From Martelella limonii (GTDB lineage: Bacteria; Pseudomonadota; Alphaproteobacteria; Rhizobiales; Rhizobiaceae), in NCBI RefSeq assembly GCF_013344475.1, contig NZ_JABUOU010000005.1:22642-86641 (forward strand): a stretch of DNA of 64,000 bases, written 5' to 3'. Below, piece after piece: positions 47,668 through 56,153 of the stretch. How positions within the stretch are numbered: the stretch's first letter is position 1; the number at the start of each line of letters is the position of its first letter. Under the pieces are notes generated by a model. The model made no database searches. It was not told where the DNA came from and saw only the letters and a list, made by a program, of their open reading frames with translations. Position numbers and translations under genes: made by a program.

Positions 47668-48357
47668 ATGCTGGAAAAAACATCGGCGCAAAAGATGAGC
47701 CTCGGGGACAGGATCGCGGGAGAACTTGAAGAGCAGGTCATCAGCGGAGGCATTCCCGCCGGAGCCAAACTGGATGAAACCGCCATCGCTGCCCAGTTTT
47801 CGGTGTCCCGCACGCCGGTGCGCGAGGCGCTTCACATCCTCTGCGGTCGCGGGCTTGCCGATCGTATTGCATACAAGGGCGTCGTGGTCACGCGTATCTC
47901 GCCGGCTCGCATCGATGAGATGTTCGAGGCGATGGCAGAGCTTGAGGCGGTCTGCGGACGGCTTGCCTGTCACCGTATGACGATGAGCGAGCGTGCCGAA
48001 CTCCAGAAGCTGCATCGCGAGATGGAAGGTCTCGCCGCGATTGCTGACAGCAGTGCCTACGAGTCATTGAACACCCGCTTCCATACGCTGATCTTCGCTG
48101 GTTGTCACAACACCGATATCATCGCCTCGGCAGAGGCGCTGCGGTTGAAGCTCGCGCCGTTCCGCAAATACCAGCTTGGGGATGCCGGCCGGCTCAAACG
48201 GTCCTCGCTCGAGCATCAGCAGATCGTGGATTCGATCCTCGACCAGAACCCCGAGGCGGCCGAAAGCGCGCTGCGCCGGCACCTGATCTCCGCGGCGCAT
48301 GAGGTGGTCAGCAGGCGGCAGGATAGCGCCGAGATGAAACCGGAAGAGACGCAATGA
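47668..48357 (+). CDS. FadR-type GntR transcriptional regulator of the peptide/GGT locus
   Basis: A 229-residue regulator. The winged helix has LGDRIAGELEEQVISGGIPAG and VSRTPVREALHILCGRGL. The FCD domain has LNTRFHTLIFAG, EHQQIVDSIL and LRRHLISAAHE. The frame is open to 47590, but ATG 47668 has AAGGA seven bases upstream and gives the normal start; ATG 47662 is possible. It is divergent from the GGT-peptide importer operon and is the likely regulator. It overlaps the next gene by four bases. Confidence 0.9.
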   Translation: MLEKTSAQKMSLGDRIAGELEEQVISGGIPAGAKLDETAIAAQFSVSRTPVREALHILCGRGLADRIAYKGVVVTRISPARIDEMFEAMAELEAVCGRLACHRMTMSERAELQKLHREMEGLAAIADSSAYESLNTRFHTLIFAGCHNTDIIASAEALRLKLAPFRKYQLGDAGRLKRSSLEHQQIVDSILDQNPEAAESALRRHLISAAHEVVSRRQDSAEMKPEETQ

Positions 48358-48728
48358 GCGCGCAGAAAGCCATCCGCGCTGTGATCGCCGAAATGGAAGC
48401 AGCATGGAATCGCGGCGATTTCGCCGGCTACATGGAAGGGTTTGCAAACCCGGATGTGATCTTTGTTTCGCGCGGGCGGATCCAGAAGGACTGGCAGGCG
48501 ACCCTCGATCACTATATCGCGGAATACGGCGGCGCCCCTGGTTCGCAAGGCTCGCTCGCGTTTTCAGACATTCGAATAGAGATGCTCGCGGATGATGCGG
48601 CCCAGCTTGTCAGCAGCTTTACACTTACCCGCAAAGCCGGCAATCAGCGGGGTATCAACACGCGCCTGATGCGCAAGCGCATGGGGCGTTGGATAATTGC
48701 GCTGAATCATGTCTCGGCACAGGAATGA
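48354..48728 (+). CDS. NTF2-like/SnoaL-like (DUF4440) small protein
   Basis: A 124-residue alpha+beta-barrel protein. The pattern IRAVIAEMEAAWNRGDFAGYMEGF, VIFVSRGRIQKDWQATLDHY and GRWIIALNHVSAQ fits the DUF4440/NTF2-like family. Members range from isomerases to binding domains, so activity is not predicted. Translation is coupled to the GntR gene by the ATGA overlap. Confidence 0.82.
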   Translation: MSAQKAIRAVIAEMEAAWNRGDFAGYMEGFANPDVIFVSRGRIQKDWQATLDHYIAEYGGAPGSQGSLAFSDIRIEMLADDAAQLVSSFTLTRKAGNQRGINTRLMRKRMGRWIIALNHVSAQE

Positions 48729-48912
48729 TGCTCGAGACCGGCAACGTTCCGGCTTTGAGATGCGTTTCCGGTATCCATTCCTGACCATCAAAAGCGGGAC
48801 AAAGATGGTTCAGGTCCTTGTCGAGCGTCTTCCACTGCCGGGTGGCGTCATCGGTCAATATGATCTTCCTTGAAGTCCTGAAAACCGCCGGCTCGTGGCT
48901 CGGCTCTCAACG

Positions 48913-49383
48913 TCAACGCACCTGTTCGAGAAGAGCCGGAAGATCCTTCAGGATCGCCTTCAACTGAGGCTCCCCCACGACCCGTGCCGCATCGTCGTGG
49001 TGCATCCACTTGCGCTCAAGCTCCTCCATTTCCGGAAAACTGTCGGCAAGCTCAACCACCTTGGTCGCGTAGACATACACATCCGTGGTCACCGGCAATC
49101 CTCCATCGACGATCTTCTTGTAGCGATAGCGTCCGATGCGCCTTGCTTCGGCGCCACGATGAACCCCGGCCTCTTCCCACGCCTCTTCCAGCGCCGTGCC
49201 CGTTCCATCCGTGCCGGCCACCGGCCATCCCTTCGGGATGATCCAGCGCCTGGTCGTGCGCGACGTGATGAGCAGGACTTCTGGTCCGGCATTTCCCTGT
49301 CGATAGCAGAGCGCGGCGATCTGCACATGTGCAGGCCGGCCGAGAAGAGGGGCGAGATAGCTATTCCAGATCCTTGAAAACAT
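48913..49383 (-). CDS. Nudix hydrolase
   Basis: A 156-residue protein with RRWIIPKGWPVAGTDG and a Nudix-type box ending EEAWEEAGV. Compared with the canonical GX5EX7REUXEEXGU box, the first Glu is Thr and the Arg is Glu; the metal-binding EE pair is kept. The sequence resembles the short rhizobial MutT-like family acting on nucleotide or inositol polyphosphate derivatives. Activity may be altered by the two substitutions. Lone gene. Confidence 0.85.
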   Translation of the reverse strand: MFSRIWNSYLAPLLGRPAHVQIAALCYRQGNAGPEVLLITSRTTRRWIIPKGWPVAGTDGTGTALEEAWEEAGVHRGAEARRIGRYRYKKIVDGGLPVTTDVYVYATKVVELADSFPEMEELERKWMHHDDAARVVGEPQLKAILKDLPALLEQVR

Positions 49384-49607
49384 CGGGACACCGTTCAGGA
49401 GCGGTCAATACCCCCGCTGCTTATTAAAATGCCAGACCGATCAAAAGGTTAGTGGGGCAAGAGTTCCATCTTATCCGTCCTTTCAACGCGCTTCCTCGCT
49501 TGCCGGCAGGCCATCGTTTCGCTCGGCAATAGTCCGGTGCCCAAGGCATCCGCGCCGTATCCGAAGGGGGATGCCGTCGCAGAGGAAGTCGCGCCGGCAT
49601 CGTAAAC

Positions 49608-49985
49608 TTAACGGCAACGAGGGCAGACCATGACAACGGCCTTTTTCGCCCGCAGGTTCATCGCTGTGGAACGCAGTTCGTGATAATGATTGGAGGGGAT
49701 GTCGTGGCGCGGGATGTGGAACAGATTGGCGATCGGATCATGGAGGGAGACAAAGCGTTGTAGATGTCGCTGTGACTTGAAGCGCTTCATGATCCGCCCT
49801 CGTCGCGTGACTGGCTGGTGAGAATTCTCCGCCCGATTATTCAACCCTTTGTGGGAGCGATGCTCGATTCAAGGCGTGATCTCTCGCTTTGCTGCGCCGT
49901 AGGATCCCAGTTTGTCTGTGATCATCACTCGCGGCCATGGCCCTTTCAAGAGCTTGCGCATCAGGCGCTTCCCCTGTCCATAATG
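49608..49985 (-). pseudogene. IS6-family transposase remnant, frameshifted
   Basis: Minus-strand reading gives KRLMRKLLKGPWPRVMITDK, LGSYGAAKREITP and then, after a frame change, CIEHRSHKGLNNRAENSHQP, MKRFKSQRHLQRFVSLHD and YHELRSTAM. These are the middle and C-terminal blocks of IS6-type DDE transposases. The N-terminal HTH and first catalytic Asp are missing. It abuts the 3' end of the MerR gene. Confidence 0.8.
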
Positions 49986-49989
49986 CCTG

Positions 49990-50424
49990 TCAGAGTGTTT
50001 CACGGTGCTCGGGAGATCTCGCAATCTTTGCGGCTTTGTCAGGTGTGACAGTGCCATCGGCCTGCTCAAGCTTCTCAAGCGCCTCCTGAAATGACGTAAG
50101 GCGTTCGAGTACGGCCGCGCGTTTTACGTCGAGCTCCGCTTTCAGCCGATCGATATGTTCAAGCTTGGTCAGAAGCTGGGTGACGCCGCCCGCGCACGGT
50201 CCCGCACCTTCGTCCGACAGGCAAGCCGCCATCGCCCGGACCTCACGCGCCGAAAAGCCAGTCGCGATGAAATCCCGGATCCGGCCGGCGCGTCGCAGAT
50301 CGGCTTCGTTGTAGCTGCGATAGCCGTTTTCCAGCCGTCGGGCCGCAATCAGGCCCGACCGTTCATAGTGGCGCAGCATGCGCTCCGTAATGCCGAGCCG
50401 TTCGGCTGCTTCCTTGATCTGCAT
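49990..50424 (-). CDS. MerR-family transcriptional regulator
   Basis: A 144-residue regulator. The N-terminal MerR helix-turn-helix reads IKEAAERLGITERMLRHYER and GYRSYNEADLRR. A coiled-coil dimerisation helix covers about 80-125 (TKLEHIDRLKAELDVKRAAVLERL). The only cysteines in the effector loop are Cys63 (AACLSDEG) and Cys71 (GPCAGG), which could bind metal or sense redox state. ATG 50424 follows AAAGG. The frame is open to 50568 inside the SDR gene, but that N-terminus has no family match. The last residues may derive from the adjacent IS insertion. Confidence 0.86.
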   Translation of the reverse strand: MQIKEAAERLGITERMLRHYERSGLIAARRLENGYRSYNEADLRRAGRIRDFIATGFSAREVRAMAACLSDEGAGPCAGGVTQLLTKLEHIDRLKAELDVKRAAVLERLTSFQEALEKLEQADGTVTPDKAAKIARSPEHRETL

Positions 50425-50549
50425 ATCGGGACCTTTCGGCAAATCTTCGTTGACGACCATGTCAGATGACGCGCCCGCCTTTTCAAGGACCGAAAGGCAG
50501 GCAGCAGCCTCCGGACAGTTCTGCTCGGAGTTAACGACCGATAGACGCT

Positions 50550-51308
50550 TCAGCCCCTCTGCGACCATCCGCCATCAATTGTGATGACCTGACCGGTCAG
50601 CCATTCGTTGGCGGAACTGCCGAGCCGCAATATCCACGGCACAAGATCGGTTGTCGCCCCGCGACGGCCGAGCGGGATTTCAGCGGCTTCGGCCTCTTCG
50701 ATCGTGCTCGCCATCTCAGGGGAAAGCCCCATCATGCCGGTCAGCGCACCGGTTTTCACCGGTCCGGGCGCGATGGTATTCACGCGGATGCCATCGCCAG
50801 CGAGCTCGACGGCCCAGGCTCGCGTCAGATGTTCGAGCGCGGCCTTGGTCGCCGCATAATGCGCCAGGCCCGGTGCGGCATTCTGCGAGACGGCCGTCCC
50901 GATGTTGACGACCGCGCCTTTCGTTTCCCGAAGCGCCGGCAAAGCCTCCTTCAGGAGAAGCGATGGACCGGTGATGTTCACCGCACAAATCTCAGCAATC
51001 GCTTCGCCGTCATAGGCGCCGATCGGAAGCGGCCTGCCGGCGCCGGCATTGTTGACGACCAGATCGAGCCGGCCCCAGCGGGTAAGCGCGGCCTCGAGAA
51101 TGCGCCGGCTGCCCGTTGGGTCGGCGGCATCGGCGCGCACGGTCGCGACCGCTGCGCATTTCGCGGCCACACCGGCCAGTTTCGCCTCATTGCGACCGGT
51201 TATGACCACATTGGCGCCCTGTGCCGCTAGAGCCAATGCCGTGGCTTCCCCTATGCCCGAACTCCCGCCCGTCACGATGGCAACCTTGCCCTGCCAGTCT
51301 TCATTCAT
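50550..51308 (-). CDS. SDR-family oxidoreductase
   Basis: A 252-residue short-chain dehydrogenase. Motifs: TGGSSGIGEA, VVNNAGAG, catalytic Tyr/Lys in YAATKAALEHL and PGPVKTGALTGM. The residue set after the second strand (TGRNEAK) favours NADP. ATG 51308 has AAAGGAAAA upstream. It is followed on the same strand by the MerR gene, which may control it. The substrate is unknown. Confidence 0.88.
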   Translation of the reverse strand: MNEDWQGKVAIVTGGSSGIGEATALALAAQGANVVITGRNEAKLAGVAAKCAAVATVRADAADPTGSRRILEAALTRWGRLDLVVNNAGAGRPLPIGAYDGEAIAEICAVNITGPSLLLKEALPALRETKGAVVNIGTAVSQNAAPGLAHYAATKAALEHLTRAWAVELAGDGIRVNTIAPGPVKTGALTGMMGLSPEMASTIEEAEAAEIPLGRRGATTDLVPWILRLGSSANEWLTGQVITIDGGWSQRG

Positions 51309-51618
51309 CTTGATTTTCCTTTCCAATGAACGTGCGCGTTCCTGCGCTTCGCGACGTTCCTAGCGGGTTGACGCTAGTGTCAGGGTCAAGGGCAATCCTG
51401 AAGGCTGGTATGCAAGGGCAAGTAAACACTCGAACCACGGACGGGACACCAAAAGGGCGGATTGAGCGGGCAAGAGGATACAGGCAGGCCATATCGATCG
51501 GAGGAAATTTCCATGGTGCTACCCGTTGGAGGACTAACCAGAACTGCCCGTCGTCGAATGGTTATGGACAGAATGGGGTCTGGCTATCAGGAGGGTCTGG
51601 CTCGTCTGGTTTGTTGAT
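51309..51618. other. Gene-free stretch between SDR and IS3 remnant
   Basis: About 310 bases with no supportable gene. It includes the SDR promoter region and the outer end of the IS3 remnant. A short direct repeat GGTCTGGCT (51578 and 51595) is seen near the IS end. Confidence 0.4.
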
Positions 51619-52170
51619 TTAAGCGGCGTTTGCGTGATGTTGCAAGCGGCGGTGCTGAATGGTCTGTTGCTTGATCCTTTTTCGCTGTTTCAGGATTTCA
51701 TTTCTTCTGCCGAAGTAGACATCTGCCGGCGTGAGGTTGCCGAGGCTCTCGCGGTATCGTCGGTTGTTGTAATGGTCGATGAATGCACCGATCTGAGCTT
51801 CCAGGCCCTCGTGGAAGAAGTAATTCTCGAGCAGGATCCGGTTTTTCAGCGTCTGGTGCCAGCGCTCGATCTTGCCTTGTGTCTGCGGATGACCGGGCGC
51901 GCCATGACGCTGCTCCATTTTCCTGTCCTTCAGCCAGTCCGCCAGATCTTCGGCGATATAGCATCCGCCATTATTCGACAGCAGTCGCGGTTTGTGCTCC
52001 ACCTTGACGCTATCGCAGCCGGATGCGGCCAGTGCAATGTTCAGCGTCTCAGTCACATCACCAACTTTCATATTCGTGCACAGCTTCCAGCCCACGATAT
52101 ATCGGGAGAAATCATCGAGAATGGTGGACAAGCTCCGTGATGGCAGGATCGTCGATTTTATCGACTTTGA
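51619..52170 (-). pseudogene. IS3-family transposase (OrfB) C-terminal remnant
   Basis: Reads LSTILDDFSRYIVGWKLCT, then LALAASGCD, GAPGHPQTQGKIERWHQTLK, LLENYFFHEGLEAQIGAFID and NLTPADVYFGRRNEIL, the rve integrase core of IS3-group OrfB. The second Asp of DDE, normally in LLSDNGP, reads LLSNNGG. The N-terminus is missing. The frame is open 226 codons, but the part upstream of about 52150 does not match the family. Inactive. Confidence 0.85.
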
Positions 52171-52316
52171 GTCCTGATAGAACGGCCTCTCAGCGATCCT
52201 GATATTGCAGCTCGGACTGCGTGCGTGGTCGTGGCGCTGCCGTGACGTATCTGCCCCATAGTGCTTCCTTCCATTCCATGGAAAACATCGCACCATCAAA
52301 CTCTGGGATCGAACGC

Positions 52317-53239
52317 CTAATTCCGGAACAGATTTTCGACGTCTGCGATCTGGTCCTTGACTACGTCGAAGAACACTTGTGAAAACAGCTCCGCTCCCTG
52401 TGTCTTGGCAATCGGCGGAAAGATAGCGGAGAAGCGAAACTCGATCTCCGGCGCGAACGGCTTCACAGCGATCTTTTCCAGGTTGATCGCCATGACGGAG
52501 AAGATATCGGCGACAGAAATGCCGAGCCCGGCGGAAACATAGCTTGGAACGGTGTTGGAATAGAGCGTCTGCACCGTCCTGCCGGGTTGAATGCCCGCAG
52601 CCTCCATCGCGGCTTCGATCTGCATCCGAAGCAGGCTGCTCACGCCGAGCGAAATGAAAGGCTGCCTGGCGAGGTCCTCGACGGTGACAATGTCCTTTGC
52701 CGCCAGTTCATGCTCTCTCGGCAGCAGGCAGATCGCTGATGAAACGGGCATCTCCAGACGGTCGATATCCGTGCGCTCCGGCGGCACGCGACACAGGCCC
52801 ACCGAAAATTCGTCGCGCTGCAGGGCGTCCAGGATATGCACCGAATTATCGGAATGGATGAAGAAATCGGTTTCGGGTTGCCTGACCCGAAACCGCCTGA
52901 TGGCCTCGGGCAAGGCACCGGACGAAAGCGTCGACATGGCGGCAATCCTCAGCCGTCCATCCTGCTGCTCGCGCATTTGCCGGGCGTTGTCGCGAATCCG
53001 CTCCATGGCATCGAAGTATTTTTCGACCTCGCGAAACAGCGCGACGGCTTCGGTCGTCGGGCGGACGCTCGACCATTTGCGGGCGAACAGGGTTATACCG
53101 AGATCGGCTTCCAGGTCGCGCACCAACCGGGTCACAGCCGGCTGGCTGATGTGCAGGATGCGGCCAGCGGCCGTCATGCTGCCGCTGGCCGCATCACGGC
53201 GCGAAAGGCCAGCATCTGGCGGTGATTGAGGGATCGCAA
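52317..53239 (-). pseudogene. LysR-family regulator with a frameshift in the helix-turn-helix region
   Basis: The expected LysR start is TTG 53239 after AAGGAGACG, giving LRSLNHRQMLAFRAVM, but this frame then stops (RPAAA*). The rest of the protein continues in another frame from about 53185: ASGSMTAAGRILHISQPAVT, RLVRDLEADLGITLFAR and the full co-inducer domain to 52317. Loss of one G in the run reading GATGCGGCC would account for it (VMAASGSM in the intact form). As written, the protein lacks its first helix. It is either a pseudogene or a base-calling error. It is divergent from the D-glutamate cyclase-type gene, its presumed target. Confidence 0.75.
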
Positions 53240-53406
53240 CCTCGTCTCCTTGAACCGGAAATGGCCCCGATGCAGGCAAACATGAATGAACGTTTTCCGC
53301 AATGGCATAACATTTCCTGATGCCGTATTCCAAAATTCGATTCGCCACACCGCGCAGCGCTTCACTACGATCAGCGCAAAGTACTGCTGAAGAAGAAGGA
53401 AGCACT

Positions 53407-54453
53407 GTGCCGGATATCATTGGTGAATATGTCGACCGCCTGGTGACTGTTGAAATGCGCAACCGCGGCATGAACCACAATATCATTGCGCCGATCTACA
53501 ACGAGGCGCGACGCGAGGGCGGCGGTCGTCCGATCACCGCGCGCGCTGCCGAGGCGCTCGTCGAGCATGTCGGTGAAGGCGATGTCGTGCTGATCGTGAC
53601 CGGCGCGGGTTACATGCCCGAAGTGCCCCATGGCGAAAGCGACGGCCCGCCCGGCGCCGTTTCGCTTGCCCGCGCGCTTTACTGGGGGCTTAAGGCCGTG
53701 CCGGTCTATGTTTCGGAAGTCTGTCATGCCCCGCCGATCAAGGCTTCGTCAGAGGCAGCGGGCCTGATGATCCGCGACTATGATCTGGCCAAGGACCGCC
53801 GGATGGGGGCAGCGCAGGTGACGGCGCCGGAGGATCAGGCCGAAATCGACGGATGGGCGAGCGAGCTTCTTGCAAAGATGCAGCCCAAGGCGATCATCGC
53901 GATCGAGCGGCTGGGGCCGAACGAAAGCGGCATCGTGCATTATTCGACGGGCGTGGCGCCGAAAGGCTGCGTCAACATCGCGCCGTTGTTCGATCAGGCC
54001 GCGGCACAGAATGTGCTGAGCATCGGCATCGGCGACAATGGCAATGAGATCGGCTTCGGCCGTATCCATTCCTTCATGCAGGATTTTCATCCCTATGGCC
54101 GCGAAACCCAGACCGACACGCCGGGCGGCGCGATCACGGTGACGGCGACGGATATCTTCCTGCCCGCCTCGATCTCGAATTGGGGCGCGTACGGCGTCGC
54201 GGCGATGCTGGGTTTCCTGTTGAAGGACAAGGAACTGGTTCAGGACCCCAAGACCGAAGAACGCGTGATCCGCGCCTGCCTCGATGCCGGCGGCTGGGAA
54301 ATGCGCTACTGCACCTCGCGTTTCATCGTCGACGGCGCGGAGGGCGAAAGCTCGATGGCCATCGTGCAATTGCTGCGCGACATGGTGCGGCTCAATATTG
54401 CTCCACCTGACCGTGGGCTTTCCCACGGCAAGATGAAAGAAGCGGCGCGATAA
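53407..54453 (+). CDS. D-glutamate cyclase-family (DUF4392) protein
   Basis: A 348-residue protein. Characteristic stretches are VLIVTGAGYMPEVPHGESDG, AIERLGPNESGIVHYSTG and GIGDNGNEIGFGRI, which form the conserved core of the DUF4392 domain found in D-glutamate cyclases, which turn D-glutamate into 5-oxo-D-proline. GTG 53407 was chosen because GAAGGAAG lies five bases upstream. An in-frame extension to 53320 lacks family sequence. The TRAP genes follow in the same direction, suggesting uptake and conversion of a D-glutamate-like or oxoproline-like acid. Confidence 0.84.
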   Translation: MPDIIGEYVDRLVTVEMRNRGMNHNIIAPIYNEARREGGGRPITARAAEALVEHVGEGDVVLIVTGAGYMPEVPHGESDGPPGAVSLARALYWGLKAVPVYVSEVCHAPPIKASSEAAGLMIRDYDLAKDRRMGAAQVTAPEDQAEIDGWASELLAKMQPKAIIAIERLGPNESGIVHYSTGVAPKGCVNIAPLFDQAAAQNVLSIGIGDNGNEIGFGRIHSFMQDFHPYGRETQTDTPGGAITVTATDIFLPASISNWGAYGVAAMLGFLLKDKELVQDPKTEERVIRACLDAGGWEMRYCTSRFIVDGAEGESSMAIVQLLRDMVRLNIAPPDRGLSHGKMKEAAR

Positions 54454-54513
54454 GCCGCCAGATCGGCCTTGCCTTGGCAAGGCCGCCCTCAAACCAACAG
54501 AGAGAGAACACAC

Positions 54514-55596
54514 ATGCAGATATCCCACAAGTTTGTTGCCGCCGCAGCCATTGTCGGGCTGCTGCCTCTTGCAGGCTTTGCGCAGGATTTGCCGAAAACG
54601 GAACTGTCCGTCATCGGTTCGCCCGTCAACTCGCCGAACTGGACCAATGTCCTGCAGCCGTTCTGGAATGAAACCATTCCCGCCGACAGCAACGGTCAGG
54701 TCACTGCCGACGCCGTCAGCATGACCGACCTGGGCGTCAAGGGCCCCGAGTTGATGCGGCTTGCCGCCTCTGGCGTTGCCGATATCATTGCGGGCAGCAC
54801 GACGCTGATCTCCGGCGAACTGGCCGAAAACGACTCGATCGACCTTGCCGGGCTGGCACAGGATATCGACACGTTGCAGCAGGTCATCGAAGTCTACCGC
54901 CCGGTGCTTGAGGAACGATATCGCGAACGCCTGGACGTGGTGCCGCTCGGCTTCTGGCCGACGGGCGCGCAGGTGCTGTGGTGCGCCACTCCGGTGACGA
55001 GCCTGGATGACCTGACCGGCAAGAAGGTTCGCGTGTTTTCGACCACGACCTCGTCGCTGACGGCCGCGCTCGGTGCCACACCCGTGACCATGGCCTTCAA
55101 CGAAGTCGTGCCCGCCTTGCAGCGCGGCGTGATCGATTGCGCCTTTACCGGTTCCAATTCCGGCAACAACGCCAAGTGGACCGATGTCGCGACCCACCTT
55201 GTCGACCTCACGGTCGGCTGGGGCGTCAACTTCATCGTCGCCAATTCCACGACATGGGATGGACTTGACCCCGCCGTGCAGGAATTCCTGCGCACGGAGA
55301 TTCGCGAGAAGCTTGAGCCTGTCGGTTGGGAAATGGCCCGCGTCGCGACCCAGCAGGGCATCTGGTGCTCGGTCGGCGATGATCGCTGCGAGCCCGAGGC
55401 GACCGCGCCGCGCAACCTGACCAAGTCCGATCTGACATTGGTCGAACTCACCGATGCCGAAAACGAACATCTTCGCGCGATTGTCGCTGAAAATGTGATG
55501 CCCGAATTCACACAGGCTTGCGGCGCCGATTGCGTTCAGCGCTGGAACGAAACGGTCGGCGAGGTCGTCGACATCGAACTCGACCCGGCGAGGTAA
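54514..55596 (+). CDS. dctP: TRAP transporter solute-binding protein (DctP family)
   Basis: A 360-residue periplasmic binding protein. The signal peptide spans about residues 1-22 (hydrophobic core, cleavage after GFA). DctP landmarks: MTDLGVKGPELMRLAASGVADI, LWCATPVTSLDDLTGKKVRV, TPVTMAFNEVVPALQRGVIDCAFTG-type sequence in the central strand, and the Arg in KKVRVF that usually binds a carboxylate. Four cysteines near the C-terminus (WCSVGDDRC and QACGADC) could form disulfides. An acidic ligand is likely. Confidence 0.9.
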   Translation: MQISHKFVAAAAIVGLLPLAGFAQDLPKTELSVIGSPVNSPNWTNVLQPFWNETIPADSNGQVTADAVSMTDLGVKGPELMRLAASGVADIIAGSTTLISGELAENDSIDLAGLAQDIDTLQQVIEVYRPVLEERYRERLDVVPLGFWPTGAQVLWCATPVTSLDDLTGKKVRVFSTTTSSLTAALGATPVTMAFNEVVPALQRGVIDCAFTGSNSGNNAKWTDVATHLVDLTVGWGVNFIVANSTTWDGLDPAVQEFLRTEIREKLEPVGWEMARVATQQGIWCSVGDDRCEPEATAPRNLTKSDLTLVELTDAENEHLRAIVAENVMPEFTQACGADCVQRWNETVGEVVDIELDPAR

Positions 55597-55600
55597 GAGA

Positions 55601-56152
55601 TTGGAAAACAATCTGATCTCTCGCAAACTGGCGCGTCTCGCCCGTTTTGCGACCATCGGCAGTGGCTTGCTGCTGCTGGGGTCCGCTGGGCTCATGACGG
55701 CAGAAATCCTGGCGCGGAGGCTGTTTCACCACAGCCTCGTCGGCGTCGACGAACTGGCCGGCTACGCCTTTGCCATCGCCATGGCCTGGGGTTTTGCGCA
55801 GGCGCTGTTCATGCGCGCCCATATCCGCGTCGACCTGGTCTATCTCCGCTTGCCGGCCAGGGTGCAGCGCTTGCTGGACGTGCTGGCGCTGGCCGCCTTT
55901 GCCGGGATCATCGGCATTGTCGTTTTTCATGCCTGGGGCACGCTGGCGGAATCGCTGCGCCTTGGCGCGCGCGCCAGCACCCCGCTCGCCACCCCGTTGT
56001 GGATACCGCAGGCGCTGTGGCTGGCGGGGCTGATTTTTTTCCTGATCTGTCTGATCGCGCTGCTGTTTGATCTCGTGCGTGCCCTGGTGCGCGGCGAAAA
56101 GGCGCTTGCGGCCGAACTGGGCGCGTCGGAATCGGCGCTGCGGAGACTGTAA
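55601..56152 (+). CDS. dctQ: TRAP transporter small membrane subunit (DctQ family)
   Basis: A 183-residue protein with four hydrophobic segments. The DctQ pattern VGVDELAGYAFAIAMAWGFA, then RAHIRVDLVYLRLP, is clear. It starts at TTG 55601, four bases after the DctP stop, with GAGGTAAGAG upstream. It partners the large DctM subunit. Confidence 0.9.
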   Translation: MENNLISRKLARLARFATIGSGLLLLGSAGLMTAEILARRLFHHSLVGVDELAGYAFAIAMAWGFAQALFMRAHIRVDLVYLRLPARVQRLLDVLALAAFAGIIGIVVFHAWGTLAESLRLGARASTPLATPLWIPQALWLAGLIFFLICLIALLFDLVRALVRGEKALAAELGASESALRRL

Positions 56153-56153
56153 C

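Noticed and set aside
48655..48858. 67-codon frame from TTG 48858 with AGGAAG upstream
   Set aside because: Overlaps the end of the NTF2-like gene on the other strand, has no family resemblance and uses a rare start; support is too weak.
53749..55695. 648-codon open frame on the minus strand across cyclase and DctP genes
   Set aside because: Antisense to two well supported genes with ribosome sites and family motifs.
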